From the NCBI GenBank assembly GCA_024695815.1, contig JAILHK010000013.1, forward strand, positions 1 through 64,000: a DNA stretch of 64,000 nt, written 5' to 3'. The position numbers and the translations under genes were made by a program. The notes beneath the pieces were generated by a model, which worked only from the letters and a program-made list of their open reading frames with translations, searched no databases and was not told the DNA's origin. The stretch is from Prevotella sp. (GTDB lineage: Bacteria > Bacteroidota > Bacteroidia > Bacteroidales > Bacteroidaceae). Below, one piece after another: positions 1 through 8,962 of this stretch. The first letter of the stretch is position 1. Each line of letters opens with the position of its first letter.

Positions 1-50
1 AAAACCTCTTTGAGCAGTTGCTGCTCTGACTCTCTATCATAGAACTTCAT
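1..50 (-). CDS. AAA-family ATPase, N-terminal fragment cut by window edge
   Basis: Only the first 16 codons are inside the window. They read MKFYDRESEQQLLKEV, which matches the usual opening of Bacteroidales AAA ATPases of the archaeal-ATPase/DUF234 type (MKFYxRExEL...). The P-loop would lie beyond the edge. A promoter -7 box (TATCTTTG, minus strand, 98-105) sits about 40 nt upstream, which supports this ATG. The assignment is from the N-terminal signature only. Confidence 0.45.
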   Translation of the reverse strand, partial: MKFYDRESEQQLLKEV

Positions 51-67
51 AACCCGAAATGATAATG

Positions 68-105
68 GTCATTATAATAATGACGGTTATTATTTTGCAA
101 AGATA
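68..105 (-). promoter_or_regulatory. Promoter with a palindromic operator candidate
   Basis: The minus strand has a TATCTTTG -7 box at 98-105. Just downstream, in the predicted leader, is the perfect palindrome GTCATTATAATAATGAC (68-84; 8-bp arms, 1-nt centre). With the preceding GATAATG it resembles a Fur-type box (runs of GATAAT), but Fur control is an inference. It would act on the ATPase gene leaving the window on the left. Confidence 0.45.
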
Positions 106-178
106 CAAATTATCCCTGAATATACAAGTAAAATGAAGAAAAAATAACAAAAAATTATTCTTATTTGATTACTTTATC

Positions 179-295
179 TACTTTTGCATCAGATTTGAAA
201 AGGTCTGTCATTTGATGATGGCCGATGAGTTCAAGAGTGATTCATCTCAAATCTTAAGAGAATTATTGAAACAGAATCGGTCCTTGCGTAAATAG
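179..295 (+). other. Weak promoter followed by a short ORF (26 codons)
   Basis: A plus-strand TACTTTTG box (179-186) is followed by an ORF at 215-295 reading MMADEFKSDSSQILRELLKQNRSLRK and then a stop. A shifted frame continues as IAAKLAQKQVSNHDNTIIMPK, so this may be a frameshifted remnant of a small regulator. I do not recognise the family and it may not be coding. Confidence 0.2.
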
Positions 296-328
296 CCGCA
301 AAATTGGCGCAAAAGCAAGTGTCAAATC

Positions 329-347
329 ATGATAACACCATTATCAT
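329..347. promoter_or_regulatory. Inverted repeat ATGATAA-N5-TTATCAT
   Basis: Perfect 7-bp arms around CACCA, resembling a Fur-type 7-x-7 half-site arrangement and similar in composition to the palindrome at 68-84. It lies about 70 bp before the ATPase fragment ORF. Function is inferred from symmetry only. Confidence 0.3.
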
Positions 348-418
348 GCCAAAATAAAGAAGGATATAGTGGCTACACCTACTCAAAGTAGTAAGTATTC
401 TTATCATTATCGCCTTGT

Positions 419-1624
419 ATGTATCTACTATATACAAGAATCCTAAAAACACATAGAGATTTACCCGAAAAAACACAAAAAATCACAAACAACCGAACGA
501 ATTCATCACAAACAACCGAACGAATTCATCACAAACGACCGAACAAAATCACCACAAACAACCGAAAAATTACAAAATACGAATGGCAGACAATAACAGA
601 ACTATGGGACACTATCAGAAATGAGGTGGATAAGCGAAGTGCTTTTTCTCAATTCATCCTGACGGGTTCTACTGTTGCTCCACAGGCTGAAGACACTGTT
701 CACAGCGGAACGGGGCGTATTGGCAGAGTCAAAATGCGACCGATGAGTCTATATGAGTCTGGCGAGTCTACCGGCAGTGTCAGCCTGGCTAAGCTCTTTG
801 ATGGCGAGACGTTCGAACCGCAACCAAATAGCATTGATTTGGAGCGTATAGCCTTTCTGACATGCCGTGGTGGCTGGCCACAAGCAACGCTGCTGGAAGG
901 TGATATTGCACTGGATCAGGCCTTTGGCTATGTTGATGACATTTCTGAAAGAGATATACAACGCGTTGACGGAGTAAAACGCAGCCCAGAGCGTACACGT
1001 CTATTACTACGCTCGTATGCTCGCAACATTTCTCAGCAAGTACCCTATAGCACCATCAAGGCCGATATGCTGTCAAACGACTCACAAACACTTGACGAGG
1101 ATACCGTTGCCAACTACATCAAAGCACTGAGAAAGCTTTTTGTAATTGAAGACCTTGATGCATGGAATCCAAATATCCGCAGTAAGGCAGCTATTCGTAC
1201 AAGCGACACACGCCATTTCGTTGATCCAAGCATAGGTACGGCATCGTTAGGCTTAGGTCCCAAAGACCTAATAAATGATCTGGACTCGTTCGGACTCATC
1301 TTCGAAGATATGGCCGTGCGTGACCTGCGTGTTTTTGCCGAGGCACTCGACGGGAAACTGTATCATTATCGCGACAGTTCAGGCCTGGAGTGTGACACCG
1401 TGTTACATCGTCGCAACGGCACGTATGGACTAATTGAGGTGAAGCTTGGTGGCGAAAAACTGATAAACGATGGTGCAGATGCTTTGAATACGCTTGCCGA
1501 TACCATAGATACCACGAAAATGAAGAAGCCTTCATTCAAGATGGTACTAACTGCTGTTGGCCCCTATGCATACCAACGGCCAGATGGCATATTTGTGGTT
1601 CCCATTGGTTGTTTGAAAGATTAA
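419..1624 (+). pseudogene. DUF4143/AAA_14-type ATPase, N-terminally truncated
   Basis: The conserved part begins at about residue 54 (EWQTITELWDTIRNEVD) and runs through FILTGSTVAP, the MRPMSLYESGES segment and the C-terminal DUF4143 region with the PD-(D/E)XK-like stretch ECDTVLHRRNGTYGLIEVK. Intact family members start with a P-loop (GPKWCGKTT-like) and a Walker B just before EWQ. Both are absent here, and the first 50 or so codons come from the 23-bp tandem repeat and AT-rich sequence, with no plausible start. The family is common in Bacteroidales and of unclear role, with toxin-like or accessory functions proposed. I read this as a 5'-deleted pseudogene. A functional shortened product cannot be excluded, but it could not bind ATP. 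Confidence 0.75.
483..574. repeat. 23-bp tandem repeat, four copies
   Basis: Units starting TCACAAACAACCGAACGAAT begin at 483, 506, 529 and 552, an exact 23-bp spacing; the last two are degenerate. The repeat is read through by the ORF track as the low-complexity N-terminus of the 401-aa ORF. It occupies the place where the P-loop half of the ATPase should be. Confidence 0.85.
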
Positions 1625-1631
1625 CACAAAA

Positions 1632-1659
1632 AACGGCTCCTCAAAAGGGAGCCGCTTTT
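1632..1659 (+). terminator. Rho-independent terminator
   Basis: CGGCTCC-tcaaaa-GGGAGCCG stem-loop followed by CTTTTC, directly after the ATPase remnant. Confidence 0.75.
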
Positions 1660-1762
1660 CATTTGAGCATATTCCTATTATTAGGTACTCGAATAGTGCT
1701 GTATCATCATGGAGTCAAGCTTCTATAGTATTGGTTATAAAATCTTCGAGAAAAGAATGATG

Positions 1763-4108
1763 TTAAAATCCCACCCGATACTCCAATGTACTTTCTGTTG
1801 TCGTAAACAACGGCTCGCCCTCTTCGTAAGAACCGAACTCTTCAAGGTGTTTTACTCGCAGGTGTGCTATCAGTTCACGAATCTTTAGTTTACCTAGCGT
1901 TACCTCCTCATCAAACCGGAAGAAGAAATGAGGTCCTTTTACGTCAAATGGATACCAAGTGTCACCCATTCGTTTTTCCGTTACCTTGCTTGCTGTATCT
2001 TTAACATGAAAAACACGATACTCACCTGTTTGTTCTACGCCATCCGTATAAAGGACTACGAACTGGATATTTTTCTTCTCGTAAAAATATGATGTGTGAG
2101 CACCAGGACGTGGTGGTTCACCTTTAACTTCAAGACGTACATTATATACCAACGAACCCTTGTCATTATTGCCCAGAATCCATTGCAAATGTGCTTCATC
2201 CTTGTAGTATCCCACCAATATACCTTTACCGGCATATCGTTCCAGATAATGAAGCGTTAGCCATTGCGAATGTGGTACAGGTTGTTGTAGTTCCTGTTCA
2301 ATAGCGGGTTTAAGCACGTCCTGTGGATCTTGTCCCATACCGCATTTCTCTACTACAAAGTATCGTGACAACTCATCGAATTGCGCTTGTGTTTTTTCTG
2401 GTTCCTTCGCTGGACGAGCGTAAGCAAAATAAGTCATTCGTTCCTCACCATACGGTTGGAACACCCTGCCGTTCAACTCATAGAAGTGCTGCTGCAGATA
2501 CAATGCCCCGTCCACGCCCAAACGAGCACGCATAGCATATATCATAAACTCCTTTTGGATGACAGCCCTTATCTCTTCACGGAACTTCTTTCTTACATAT
2601 TCTTTCCATTGCGATTTCTCGTTGGCCTTGTTACGTGCATACAAGAATAGCACATACAGGAAGTTTACATCATATTGCGATAGAAACAGCGTATCTCTGT
2701 CAAACAAGCGGTCAGGGAACTGATACGAGATCTTTGTGCAATGTTCCTCGTTTTTATCCTTATGCGGTCGTATATTCTCCTGTACATTATATTTGAGGTC
2801 ATCATTGACAAAGGCGCTGATAAAGAAATTAGGAATCACATCATAGCCCTCTGTCATGGATGTATCCTGTAAGCGGATATTACCAAAACGTCCTCTATCT
2901 GCAAGTCTCTTTTGCTTGTCTAGTTCATCATACGCAGTATCTTCCGATAGGAATAGATTGATGTTCCATTGTATGACGTTCCTTGCATACGTGTACTGCT
3001 TATAGATAGATTCGGATGTCAGTGGATGTCCACTCTTATAGTATTTACTGTCACCTATATAATAGACTTCTCTGTTTGTTTGAGTCTCTGCAGATGTCAA
3101 TGCCATATCTGTGTACATGTGGTCCACTCGCTTGCCATCGTCTTGGTCTGCCAATCCTTTGGGAATATCCTGATGAGGTGTGCCTATCAGTTCGTCTATC
3201 ATTGCCTCAAATACAATATTGAAGCTCTTGGCCAACAGATACTCCTGTGCATTTGTGTTAATCGCTATTCGATACGAGTTTTCAAAGAAAGCATAGCACA
3301 AGTCCCATAGCTGGAGAGCCTTGTCTGAGAAGTACTTGTACTTTATCTGCATCAGCCTCGTCTTTCCCATCCCGTGCATGTATTGTGTGAACTGCTTGCC
3401 AGTAATCAGTTCGTACTGAATGTTGATAGGCGTATGGAAACCGTATGCTCCATTCAAATAGTTAAGGATGCTGTAGAAGATAACAAACAATTCCTCCTCG
3501 TAGTTGACAATACGTTTCTTGTTCACAGGATTCAGATACACCACATCCTTATCCTGCACAAAAGCCTGTGAATGTGAGATGGTTCGTGTCCAGTTGATTT
3601 TGTTGTTTCCCCTGTGCAAGTTCTTGATAGTGAAAAGCACGAAGTCGCGGTTCTCCTGGTTGAAGTTAATGAGCGACAGCACAATATCCAGATACGTTTT
3701 CGCCTGATGTTTGCGACCTTTACCCGCCTGTGGCAGATGCTTGTAAAGAATCGCCTTACTCTTGGGATTCGCTTTGTAGAACACATTCAATGCCCTATAT
3801 ATCCACACAGAGAACTCGTAGATAAACTTCCGATACTCCTTGCTTAACTTTTCCTGACCTTTCGGTTCCATCACCATTTCTGGCGTAACAGGTTCGCCAG
3901 ACTCTTGCTGCACACCCACCAATGTTTCCTGTTCCGTCAATAGCACCTTAGGCAGAATGAACACACAGTCGTGCAGGTGTGGGTTATAGAAATAGCCCAC
4001 ATACTGCACACTCACCCGCTTGTCAACATCTTGCAAGACGTAGATGTCCTTCAGGACTTTCTCCACTCGTGAGCTTTCGTACTGGTGTTCTTCAAACAGG
4101 ATATACAT
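1763..4108 (-). CDS. LlaJI-like restriction endonuclease subunit (McrC-like)
   Basis: This 781-aa protein is the last gene of the four-gene restriction operon. It resembles the LlaJI/McrC-type nuclease subunit that pairs with an McrB-like NTPase. A PD-(D/E)XK-type centre is visible around residues 330-355: an aspartate in KRVDHMYTDM, then YYIGDSKYYKSGH giving the D-x-K pair. The N-terminal third has the family's beta-rich opening (MYILFEEHQYESS, VGYFYNPHLHDCVFILPKVLL). The C-terminal 250 residues carry no motif I know. The start overlaps the preceding stop by one base (TAATG), so the two are translationally coupled. Expected role: DNA cleavage at unmodified sites driven by the NTPase. The family assignment is by motif and gene order; recognition site unknown. 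Confidence 0.75.
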   Translation of the reverse strand: MYILFEEHQYESSRVEKVLKDIYVLQDVDKRVSVQYVGYFYNPHLHDCVFILPKVLLTEQETLVGVQQESGEPVTPEMVMEPKGQEKLSKEYRKFIYEFSVWIYRALNVFYKANPKSKAILYKHLPQAGKGRKHQAKTYLDIVLSLINFNQENRDFVLFTIKNLHRGNNKINWTRTISHSQAFVQDKDVVYLNPVNKKRIVNYEEELFVIFYSILNYLNGAYGFHTPINIQYELITGKQFTQYMHGMGKTRLMQIKYKYFSDKALQLWDLCYAFFENSYRIAINTNAQEYLLAKSFNIVFEAMIDELIGTPHQDIPKGLADQDDGKRVDHMYTDMALTSAETQTNREVYYIGDSKYYKSGHPLTSESIYKQYTYARNVIQWNINLFLSEDTAYDELDKQKRLADRGRFGNIRLQDTSMTEGYDVIPNFFISAFVNDDLKYNVQENIRPHKDKNEEHCTKISYQFPDRLFDRDTLFLSQYDVNFLYVLFLYARNKANEKSQWKEYVRKKFREEIRAVIQKEFMIYAMRARLGVDGALYLQQHFYELNGRVFQPYGEERMTYFAYARPAKEPEKTQAQFDELSRYFVVEKCGMGQDPQDVLKPAIEQELQQPVPHSQWLTLHYLERYAGKGILVGYYKDEAHLQWILGNNDKGSLVYNVRLEVKGEPPRPGAHTSYFYEKKNIQFVVLYTDGVEQTGEYRVFHVKDTASKVTEKRMGDTWYPFDVKGPHFFFRFDEEVTLGKLKIRELIAHLRVKHLEEFGSYEEGEPLFTTTESTLEYRVGF

Positions 4109-6129
4109 TAGTTCTTTTCTTCTTCCTTTTTCTTCCAGTTCATCACCTTCTGCACGAAGTCAGTCACCATTTCGGGATTCACATCGTTGCTGTCTTCCTT
4201 GTAGAAGTCAGGGAAAGTCAAATCATGCACCCTCCCCTCTTTGTCTTTATACTGGAACAACGAGGCGTCATCAAAGCCATAGTCTTTGAACACGTCGTTC
4301 CAAAGATAGAACAGCACCTTGCTTACGAATGTATCTACGGAGATAAGGTCGTTTTCACTATTTGGCAACTCAGATCTTTCTGGCGTCTTCTTATCAGGCT
4401 TGCAGAAGAAGTAGCCTAACTGTTTGTCGGCACTCGATGTCATAGAGGCGATGATGTCGTTGACTTTATGGATGAAGTCCCACCAATCCACAGGTTTTTC
4501 CACTCCATCAGCATCCTTTATCCTCACATCTATTTTCCATTCCTTTCCCTCGTTCTTAATCTTCATGTATTTCCACTCCCAGCGACGCTTGAAAGCAGAG
4601 TCGATAGGGAACAGACTCTGGTCACTTGTGTTCATTGTGGCCCAGATGTAGAGGTTGGGAGGTAATAAAAGTATACGTCCTTCCTGAATATCCTTAGAAA
4701 GAGTTGCGCCATAATTACTTATATAATTCTTTACGGTTCCTTCAACATCTATATTCTTGGTTAGCTTATACTCTTTACTATGTTCAAATGCGTCTTTGAT
4801 CGCTTGATGTAAATCTGTATCTGCTTCGATTGGGTATGAAGAGAAACAATTATCCGCTCTGTCCAGCAATTGGAATAGATCACCAAATATCTGAGCACAG
4901 TTTCCTCGATTTATTTCCTCTATAACAAGGAATTGTGGCTGTGGATTATCTGGACAATCTGCCATCTTTTTCCAAGCATAAAGGTATGCTTTTGTAAATG
5001 CCTGCATCACAAATTTATAGGTTATCCGTTTCTCTTTGTAAGTTCCTTCATTTTGATTGAGGCTAATCCCGTTATTAATTACGACTGGAACAATTTGAAC
5101 ATTGGTTTCATCCACCACTGGTTTGTACGCACCAACAAAGGTGGAATAGTCACTATCTGGATGGAATGTTGTTCGAATAGAACAATATTTCCCGTTCTTA
5201 ATTATATCATCTATCTTATGAGACTTACCAGTACCAGGAGCGCCATAGTATATTTCTTGACAATTCTCTAGAGAAGGATTATCTTCTTTGAATCTAACAA
5301 AGGCTTTTGGCATATCTTGAGTTAAATCGATATCCAAATTCTGATAAGTGGTTAGCGCTTTACTATAAGCTTCAGGGTAATCAATGATTGAATTGAGAAC
5401 TGACTCTATGACGTTCTTTGTCTTCATATAGAAATGGTTATAAAAGAATTCGATATAATTTGGATTTATAGAAACTCTTCCGTTCCTTATTTTAAACAGT
5501 TGGCAATTTTTGTCAATTAATGTCCACATTCTACTATTTCCCATATAGTAGTTGACATGTTTAGACGGAGGAGGATTCGTGGACAATATCTCTACCGTAT
5601 CTTCCAACTCATTATAAGAATCACATGTCATTACATATGAAAATAGCTGTTCAGTAGAAATGCTCTCAATTCCACGTAGATGAAGAGCATATAAGACATC
5701 AAAAATATAGAAAACAGGCAGAATATGATGAGTATTTGAATTATCATTTCTGTCTATAATTGCACTCATTTTGATTTTTAACAATTGTTCCGTCTTAATG
5801 GTATTGTACTCATCAGAACCTATTGGATATTTCCGTAGTTCTCGAAAAACGGGAGTTACAGATTCTTGACTATACCGACTACCCGTTTTAGTGACGAGTC
5901 CAAATAGTTGGGCGGAAGATAGCATTCTATGGTTGCATCTGAATCCGTTGAAGTCGTGCCGCACAAAGTAATCTTCAATGTTCTCATTTTCTGGATGTGA
6001 AATACTTGCAAATATACACGCGGCCTTGAAGACATCGTCAAACGAAGTCTCTTGTTTGGCAAAAGTCCATATACTTTTAATAGTGAGGGACTCCTGTTTG
6101 CGTTTCAAAATGGTACTAATATCTGTCAT
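4108..6129 (-). CDS. McrB-like AAA+ NTPase of the LlaJI-like system
   Basis: This 673-aa protein is the motor subunit of a LlaJI/McrBC-like restriction complex. The N-terminal 290 residues are probably the DNA-binding or specificity part, with no recognised domain. The AAA+ module then shows Walker A GAPGTGKS (about residue 298), Walker B FLVIEEINRGN (about 400) and the McrB-type MNT element in ATMNTSDQSLFPID (about 500), followed by AFKRRWEWKY as the arginine-finger region. The gene overlaps the upstream cytosine methylase by four bases (ATGA) and the downstream nuclease by one. McrB relatives use GTP; whether this one prefers GTP or ATP cannot be told from sequence. Intact and of usual length. 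Confidence 0.85.
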   Translation of the reverse strand: MTDISTILKRKQESLTIKSIWTFAKQETSFDDVFKAACIFASISHPENENIEDYFVRHDFNGFRCNHRMLSSAQLFGLVTKTGSRYSQESVTPVFRELRKYPIGSDEYNTIKTEQLLKIKMSAIIDRNDNSNTHHILPVFYIFDVLYALHLRGIESISTEQLFSYVMTCDSYNELEDTVEILSTNPPPSKHVNYYMGNSRMWTLIDKNCQLFKIRNGRVSINPNYIEFFYNHFYMKTKNVIESVLNSIIDYPEAYSKALTTYQNLDIDLTQDMPKAFVRFKEDNPSLENCQEIYYGAPGTGKSHKIDDIIKNGKYCSIRTTFHPDSDYSTFVGAYKPVVDETNVQIVPVVINNGISLNQNEGTYKEKRITYKFVMQAFTKAYLYAWKKMADCPDNPQPQFLVIEEINRGNCAQIFGDLFQLLDRADNCFSSYPIEADTDLHQAIKDAFEHSKEYKLTKNIDVEGTVKNYISNYGATLSKDIQEGRILLLPPNLYIWATMNTSDQSLFPIDSAFKRRWEWKYMKIKNEGKEWKIDVRIKDADGVEKPVDWWDFIHKVNDIIASMTSSADKQLGYFFCKPDKKTPERSELPNSENDLISVDTFVSKVLFYLWNDVFKDYGFDDASLFQYKDKEGRVHDLTFPDFYKEDSNDVNPEMVTDFVQKVMNWKKKEEEKN

Positions 6130-7259
6130 CTACAATCAATATTCATTGGGGATTCAAATAAGTTCTTAACTAGCACTGCTAAGAAATAGGATAGTTTTGG
6201 CGGAACTGCATTTCCTATTTGTCTACATATAGAAGATTTAGAGCCAATGAACTCGAAAGAATCAGGGAAAGATTGTACCCTGGCGGCTTCTCTTGGTGTT
6301 AGAGTTCTGTCTTGCTCTGGATGAATAAATCGTCCACCAGCAGGAGTGTCAAAACGAGTAGTAATCGTCATTGTTGGCAGATTCCAATCTAATCTACCAT
6401 ATGCTCCACTATGTACAGAATGGATTTCTTCATCAAGTGAAGTCCAGTTTTGACCAGTTGACACTTTTTTCATGCGCCCAATTGCCATATTGTTATGTTT
6501 AGTTGCAACATGGTTTGTTATGATACCATCATTATTTCTTAGCACTCTTTGATAATGAGTTTTAGCAGGACTAAGTTTGGCCCTTCCCGTTTCTGAAGGT
6601 GCGGGAATGTCTGAAATGGCATCAAACAGGGACACAGGTTTGAAGAAATCGGGATATGATTGTTCAATAATCTCTTTATTATTATCAAATAGTTTATCTA
6701 TATCAAAATCATGATTGAGCATTCCTATTAATATTACTCGTTCACGTCTTTGAGGAATTCCAAAATCAACAGCCTTACAAACCTTATGATGTACATAGTA
6801 TTTGTCACCCTCAAAGTTCTCTGAATTACCAAAAGCACAGATTATCTCGTCAAATATCTCTCCCTTATCCTTTGATAGAATACCCTTTACGTTCTCAAAG
6901 ACAAAGATTTTTGGACGAACTATTCTTACCACGTTGACATAATGTCTGAAAAGATAATTTCTGGGATCATTCATGAACGCGTTCTTCTCCCTTATTCGTG
7001 CACCGGCCATAGAAAAACCTTGGCAAGGAGGACCGCCAATAATTATGTCTGCTTCATCTTTTTTAAAGTGGTTTTCGTCAACAATCTTACCTATGTCCTC
7101 AGCATACATAAGAGTTTTGGGATGATTATGGGAGTACGAAGAAGCGATTTCCTTGTCAAATTCAACAGCTTTGACAATTTCATAACCTGCTTTTTCAAAT
7201 CCAACAGAAAAGCCTCCACATCCGGCAAACAAATCTATTACCTTTAATTTATGCTCCAT
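6126..7259 (-). CDS. DNA C5-cytosine methyltransferase
   Basis: This 377-aa enzyme transfers a methyl group from SAM to cytosine C5 in DNA and protects host sites from the linked nuclease. All core motifs are present in order: motif I DLFAGCGGFSVGFEKAG, motif IV GGPPCQGFSMAG with the catalytic cysteine near residue 79, motif VI ENVKG, motif VIII QRRERVILIG, motif IX LTPREAARVQSFPDSF and motif X QIGNAVPPKL. The target-recognition region between VIII and IX is about 100 residues, typical of a single-specificity enzyme. It overlaps the adenine-type methylase upstream by 11 bases and the McrB-like gene downstream by 4, so all four genes form one operon. Confidence 0.95.
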   Translation of the reverse strand: MEHKLKVIDLFAGCGGFSVGFEKAGYEIVKAVEFDKEIASSYSHNHPKTLMYAEDIGKIVDENHFKKDEADIIIGGPPCQGFSMAGARIREKNAFMNDPRNYLFRHYVNVVRIVRPKIFVFENVKGILSKDKGEIFDEIICAFGNSENFEGDKYYVHHKVCKAVDFGIPQRRERVILIGMLNHDFDIDKLFDNNKEIIEQSYPDFFKPVSLFDAISDIPAPSETGRAKLSPAKTHYQRVLRNNDGIITNHVATKHNNMAIGRMKKVSTGQNWTSLDEEIHSVHSGAYGRLDWNLPTMTITTRFDTPAGGRFIHPEQDRTLTPREAARVQSFPDSFEFIGSKSSICRQIGNAVPPKLSYFLAVLVKNLFESPMNIDCR

Positions 7260-8901
7260 CGCTTATTCTGTATTTTTCGTTAAACCTCTTTATGTAGTTC
7301 AATTCTGGTGCAGACAATTTATACACCGATTTTAGTTCATTATCTATCTCGTCAATGATATCCTTACAAAGCTTATGCTTGTATTCGTAATCAACTTGTT
7401 TCGTACCTACGTATTCCTTGGTGGCCTCTAATCGGTTTTCAAGTTTTTCGAACAAGACTGACCATTTTTTTTGTTTTGGAATCCTATTAGGGATTTTTAT
7501 GAAGGATAGTTCTTTGTTTGTAATATGCCATCCATCGGACACAATTGTCCACATCAGAAAGAACAGACTTGAATTCAACAAGCAATAAACAAAGGGGAGT
7601 TTAGTTTTATCTATTTTATATTCCTTGTAACTGTTTGATTTCATATCCTTGGAAAAAACTTTCATCCAAAAACATGCACGCAGGTTTATAAAAAAACTTC
7701 CTTTATTGTTTCCTTTGTTCAAAGAAAGAATGTCTTCGCCTTTGTATGAAAGTATCTTTTTATATATTGCTGTTCCCGTAGAATCTCCTAGTTTAGGCCA
7801 GTATCTATTATCGAATAGATGAATTTTTTCTAGGGACAAGTTGCAGAAAAGAGTTTCCCGTTCTGACCTATACCAATGATTGTACTTTGAGGTGTAAATA
7901 CCTTCTATGGCTTTTGTTTTCTGAGCCATTAATATTGTAAGTTTCTGGTGAACTCCAGAAAAAAGACAATCTGGTCTATCGGCAAAATTGAGAAGTAGTT
8001 GTTTCCCTGTTTGCGAATGTACATATTCTCTAATTGCCCCCATTCTTGCAGTAGATATATACGAAAGCGGTACTACAAATGCCAAGACCCCATCAGGCTT
8101 AAGCATAGTAGCAACATTCTTCATCACATCTGCATAGACGTTCCCAAAATCATATACAATGGTTCCCTCATATTTCCCATATTCGATATAAGGCGGATTG
8201 CCAACGATAATGTCATAATTGGCAAAGACATGTCCCTTATAGTCAACCATATCAACATTATAAAAGCATTCCGAAATCACCTTAGCTATAGGGACTACAT
8301 CTAACTCTTCCTCGAAAGAATCTATGACCAAGAAGAACAGTCTGAGCTTTGTAATATCTGTTGATGTACTTTCTATATCATTACCAATAATCGTTCCAAT
8401 AACATTTAATAAAGGAATGTCATTACAGATTCCAGTTTTTATCAATTCAATCTTTTGAGCCAATGCACTTACTAAAAAAGCTCCCGCTCCACAAGTCGGG
8501 TCAAAAACAGACGACTGCAAAACAACACGAACAGACTCGTTACTTAACCCTTTTAATTGTTGTTGTATAAGTGAAGAAGACGAGACAGTAACCAAAGAAG
8601 GATTTATGTGGTGATAGAATGAATTTAACACCATAAAATCAGTCACATCACTATCGGTATAGAAGACTCCTGCACTTTTCCTTCTTGATTCTTTTTCATT
8701 TACCCTAGCAAGGGCATCTTGAAGAACAACTTTTTTTAATTGCGTATCTGGTACTTGGAAATTGTATTTCTCATAGGTGCCCTTCAACAAAAGCTTAAGT
8801 GCTGAAAAGATTTTGATAGAATATGAATTATTGCCTCCATATCTATGTGATATGTGACTAACAACGATTTCTTGTATGTTATCGAAAATGGTGCTTGCCA
8901 T
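7249..8901 (-). CDS. N6-adenine-type DNA methyltransferase (NPPY)
   Basis: This 550-aa amino-methyltransferase is the first gene of the operon. The motif X region (RRKSAGVFYTDSDVTDFMV) is followed by motif I VFDPTCGAGAFLV (about residue 138) and motif IV VGNPPYIEYGKY (about 235), the gamma-type order seen in Eco57I/TaqI-like enzymes; NPPY points to N6-adenine. The C-terminal half is the likely target-recognition domain. In the characterised LlaJI system both methylases are C5-cytosine enzymes, so this mixed pair is unusual. Two methylases suggest an asymmetric recognition sequence, one enzyme per strand (inference). The start (MASTIF) is preceded by an A-rich stretch and lies inside an 8-bp hairpin. 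Confidence 0.88.
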   Translation of the reverse strand: MASTIFDNIQEIVVSHISHRYGGNNSYSIKIFSALKLLLKGTYEKYNFQVPDTQLKKVVLQDALARVNEKESRRKSAGVFYTDSDVTDFMVLNSFYHHINPSLVTVSSSSLIQQQLKGLSNESVRVVLQSSVFDPTCGAGAFLVSALAQKIELIKTGICNDIPLLNVIGTIIGNDIESTSTDITKLRLFFLVIDSFEEELDVVPIAKVISECFYNVDMVDYKGHVFANYDIIVGNPPYIEYGKYEGTIVYDFGNVYADVMKNVATMLKPDGVLAFVVPLSYISTARMGAIREYVHSQTGKQLLLNFADRPDCLFSGVHQKLTILMAQKTKAIEGIYTSKYNHWYRSERETLFCNLSLEKIHLFDNRYWPKLGDSTGTAIYKKILSYKGEDILSLNKGNNKGSFFINLRACFWMKVFSKDMKSNSYKEYKIDKTKLPFVYCLLNSSLFFLMWTIVSDGWHITNKELSFIKIPNRIPKQKKWSVLFEKLENRLEATKEYVGTKQVDYEYKHKLCKDIIDEIDNELKSVYKLSAPELNYIKRFNEKYRISDGA

Positions 8902-8925
8902 TTCTTATTTCTCTCGCCAAGCACC
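8890..8925 (-). promoter_or_regulatory. Hairpin enclosing the methylase start codon
   Basis: On the minus strand GGTGCTTG and CAAGCACC form a perfect 8-bp stem. The 3' arm is codons 2-5 of the adenine-type methylase, and the A-rich ribosome-entry region plus ATG lie in the loop. Such a structure could tune translation of the whole operon, or be a protein-binding site; neither is shown. Confidence 0.5.
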
Positions 8926-8962
8926 TAAACGAGTCTGTTTATATTATCATTCACCTACATAC

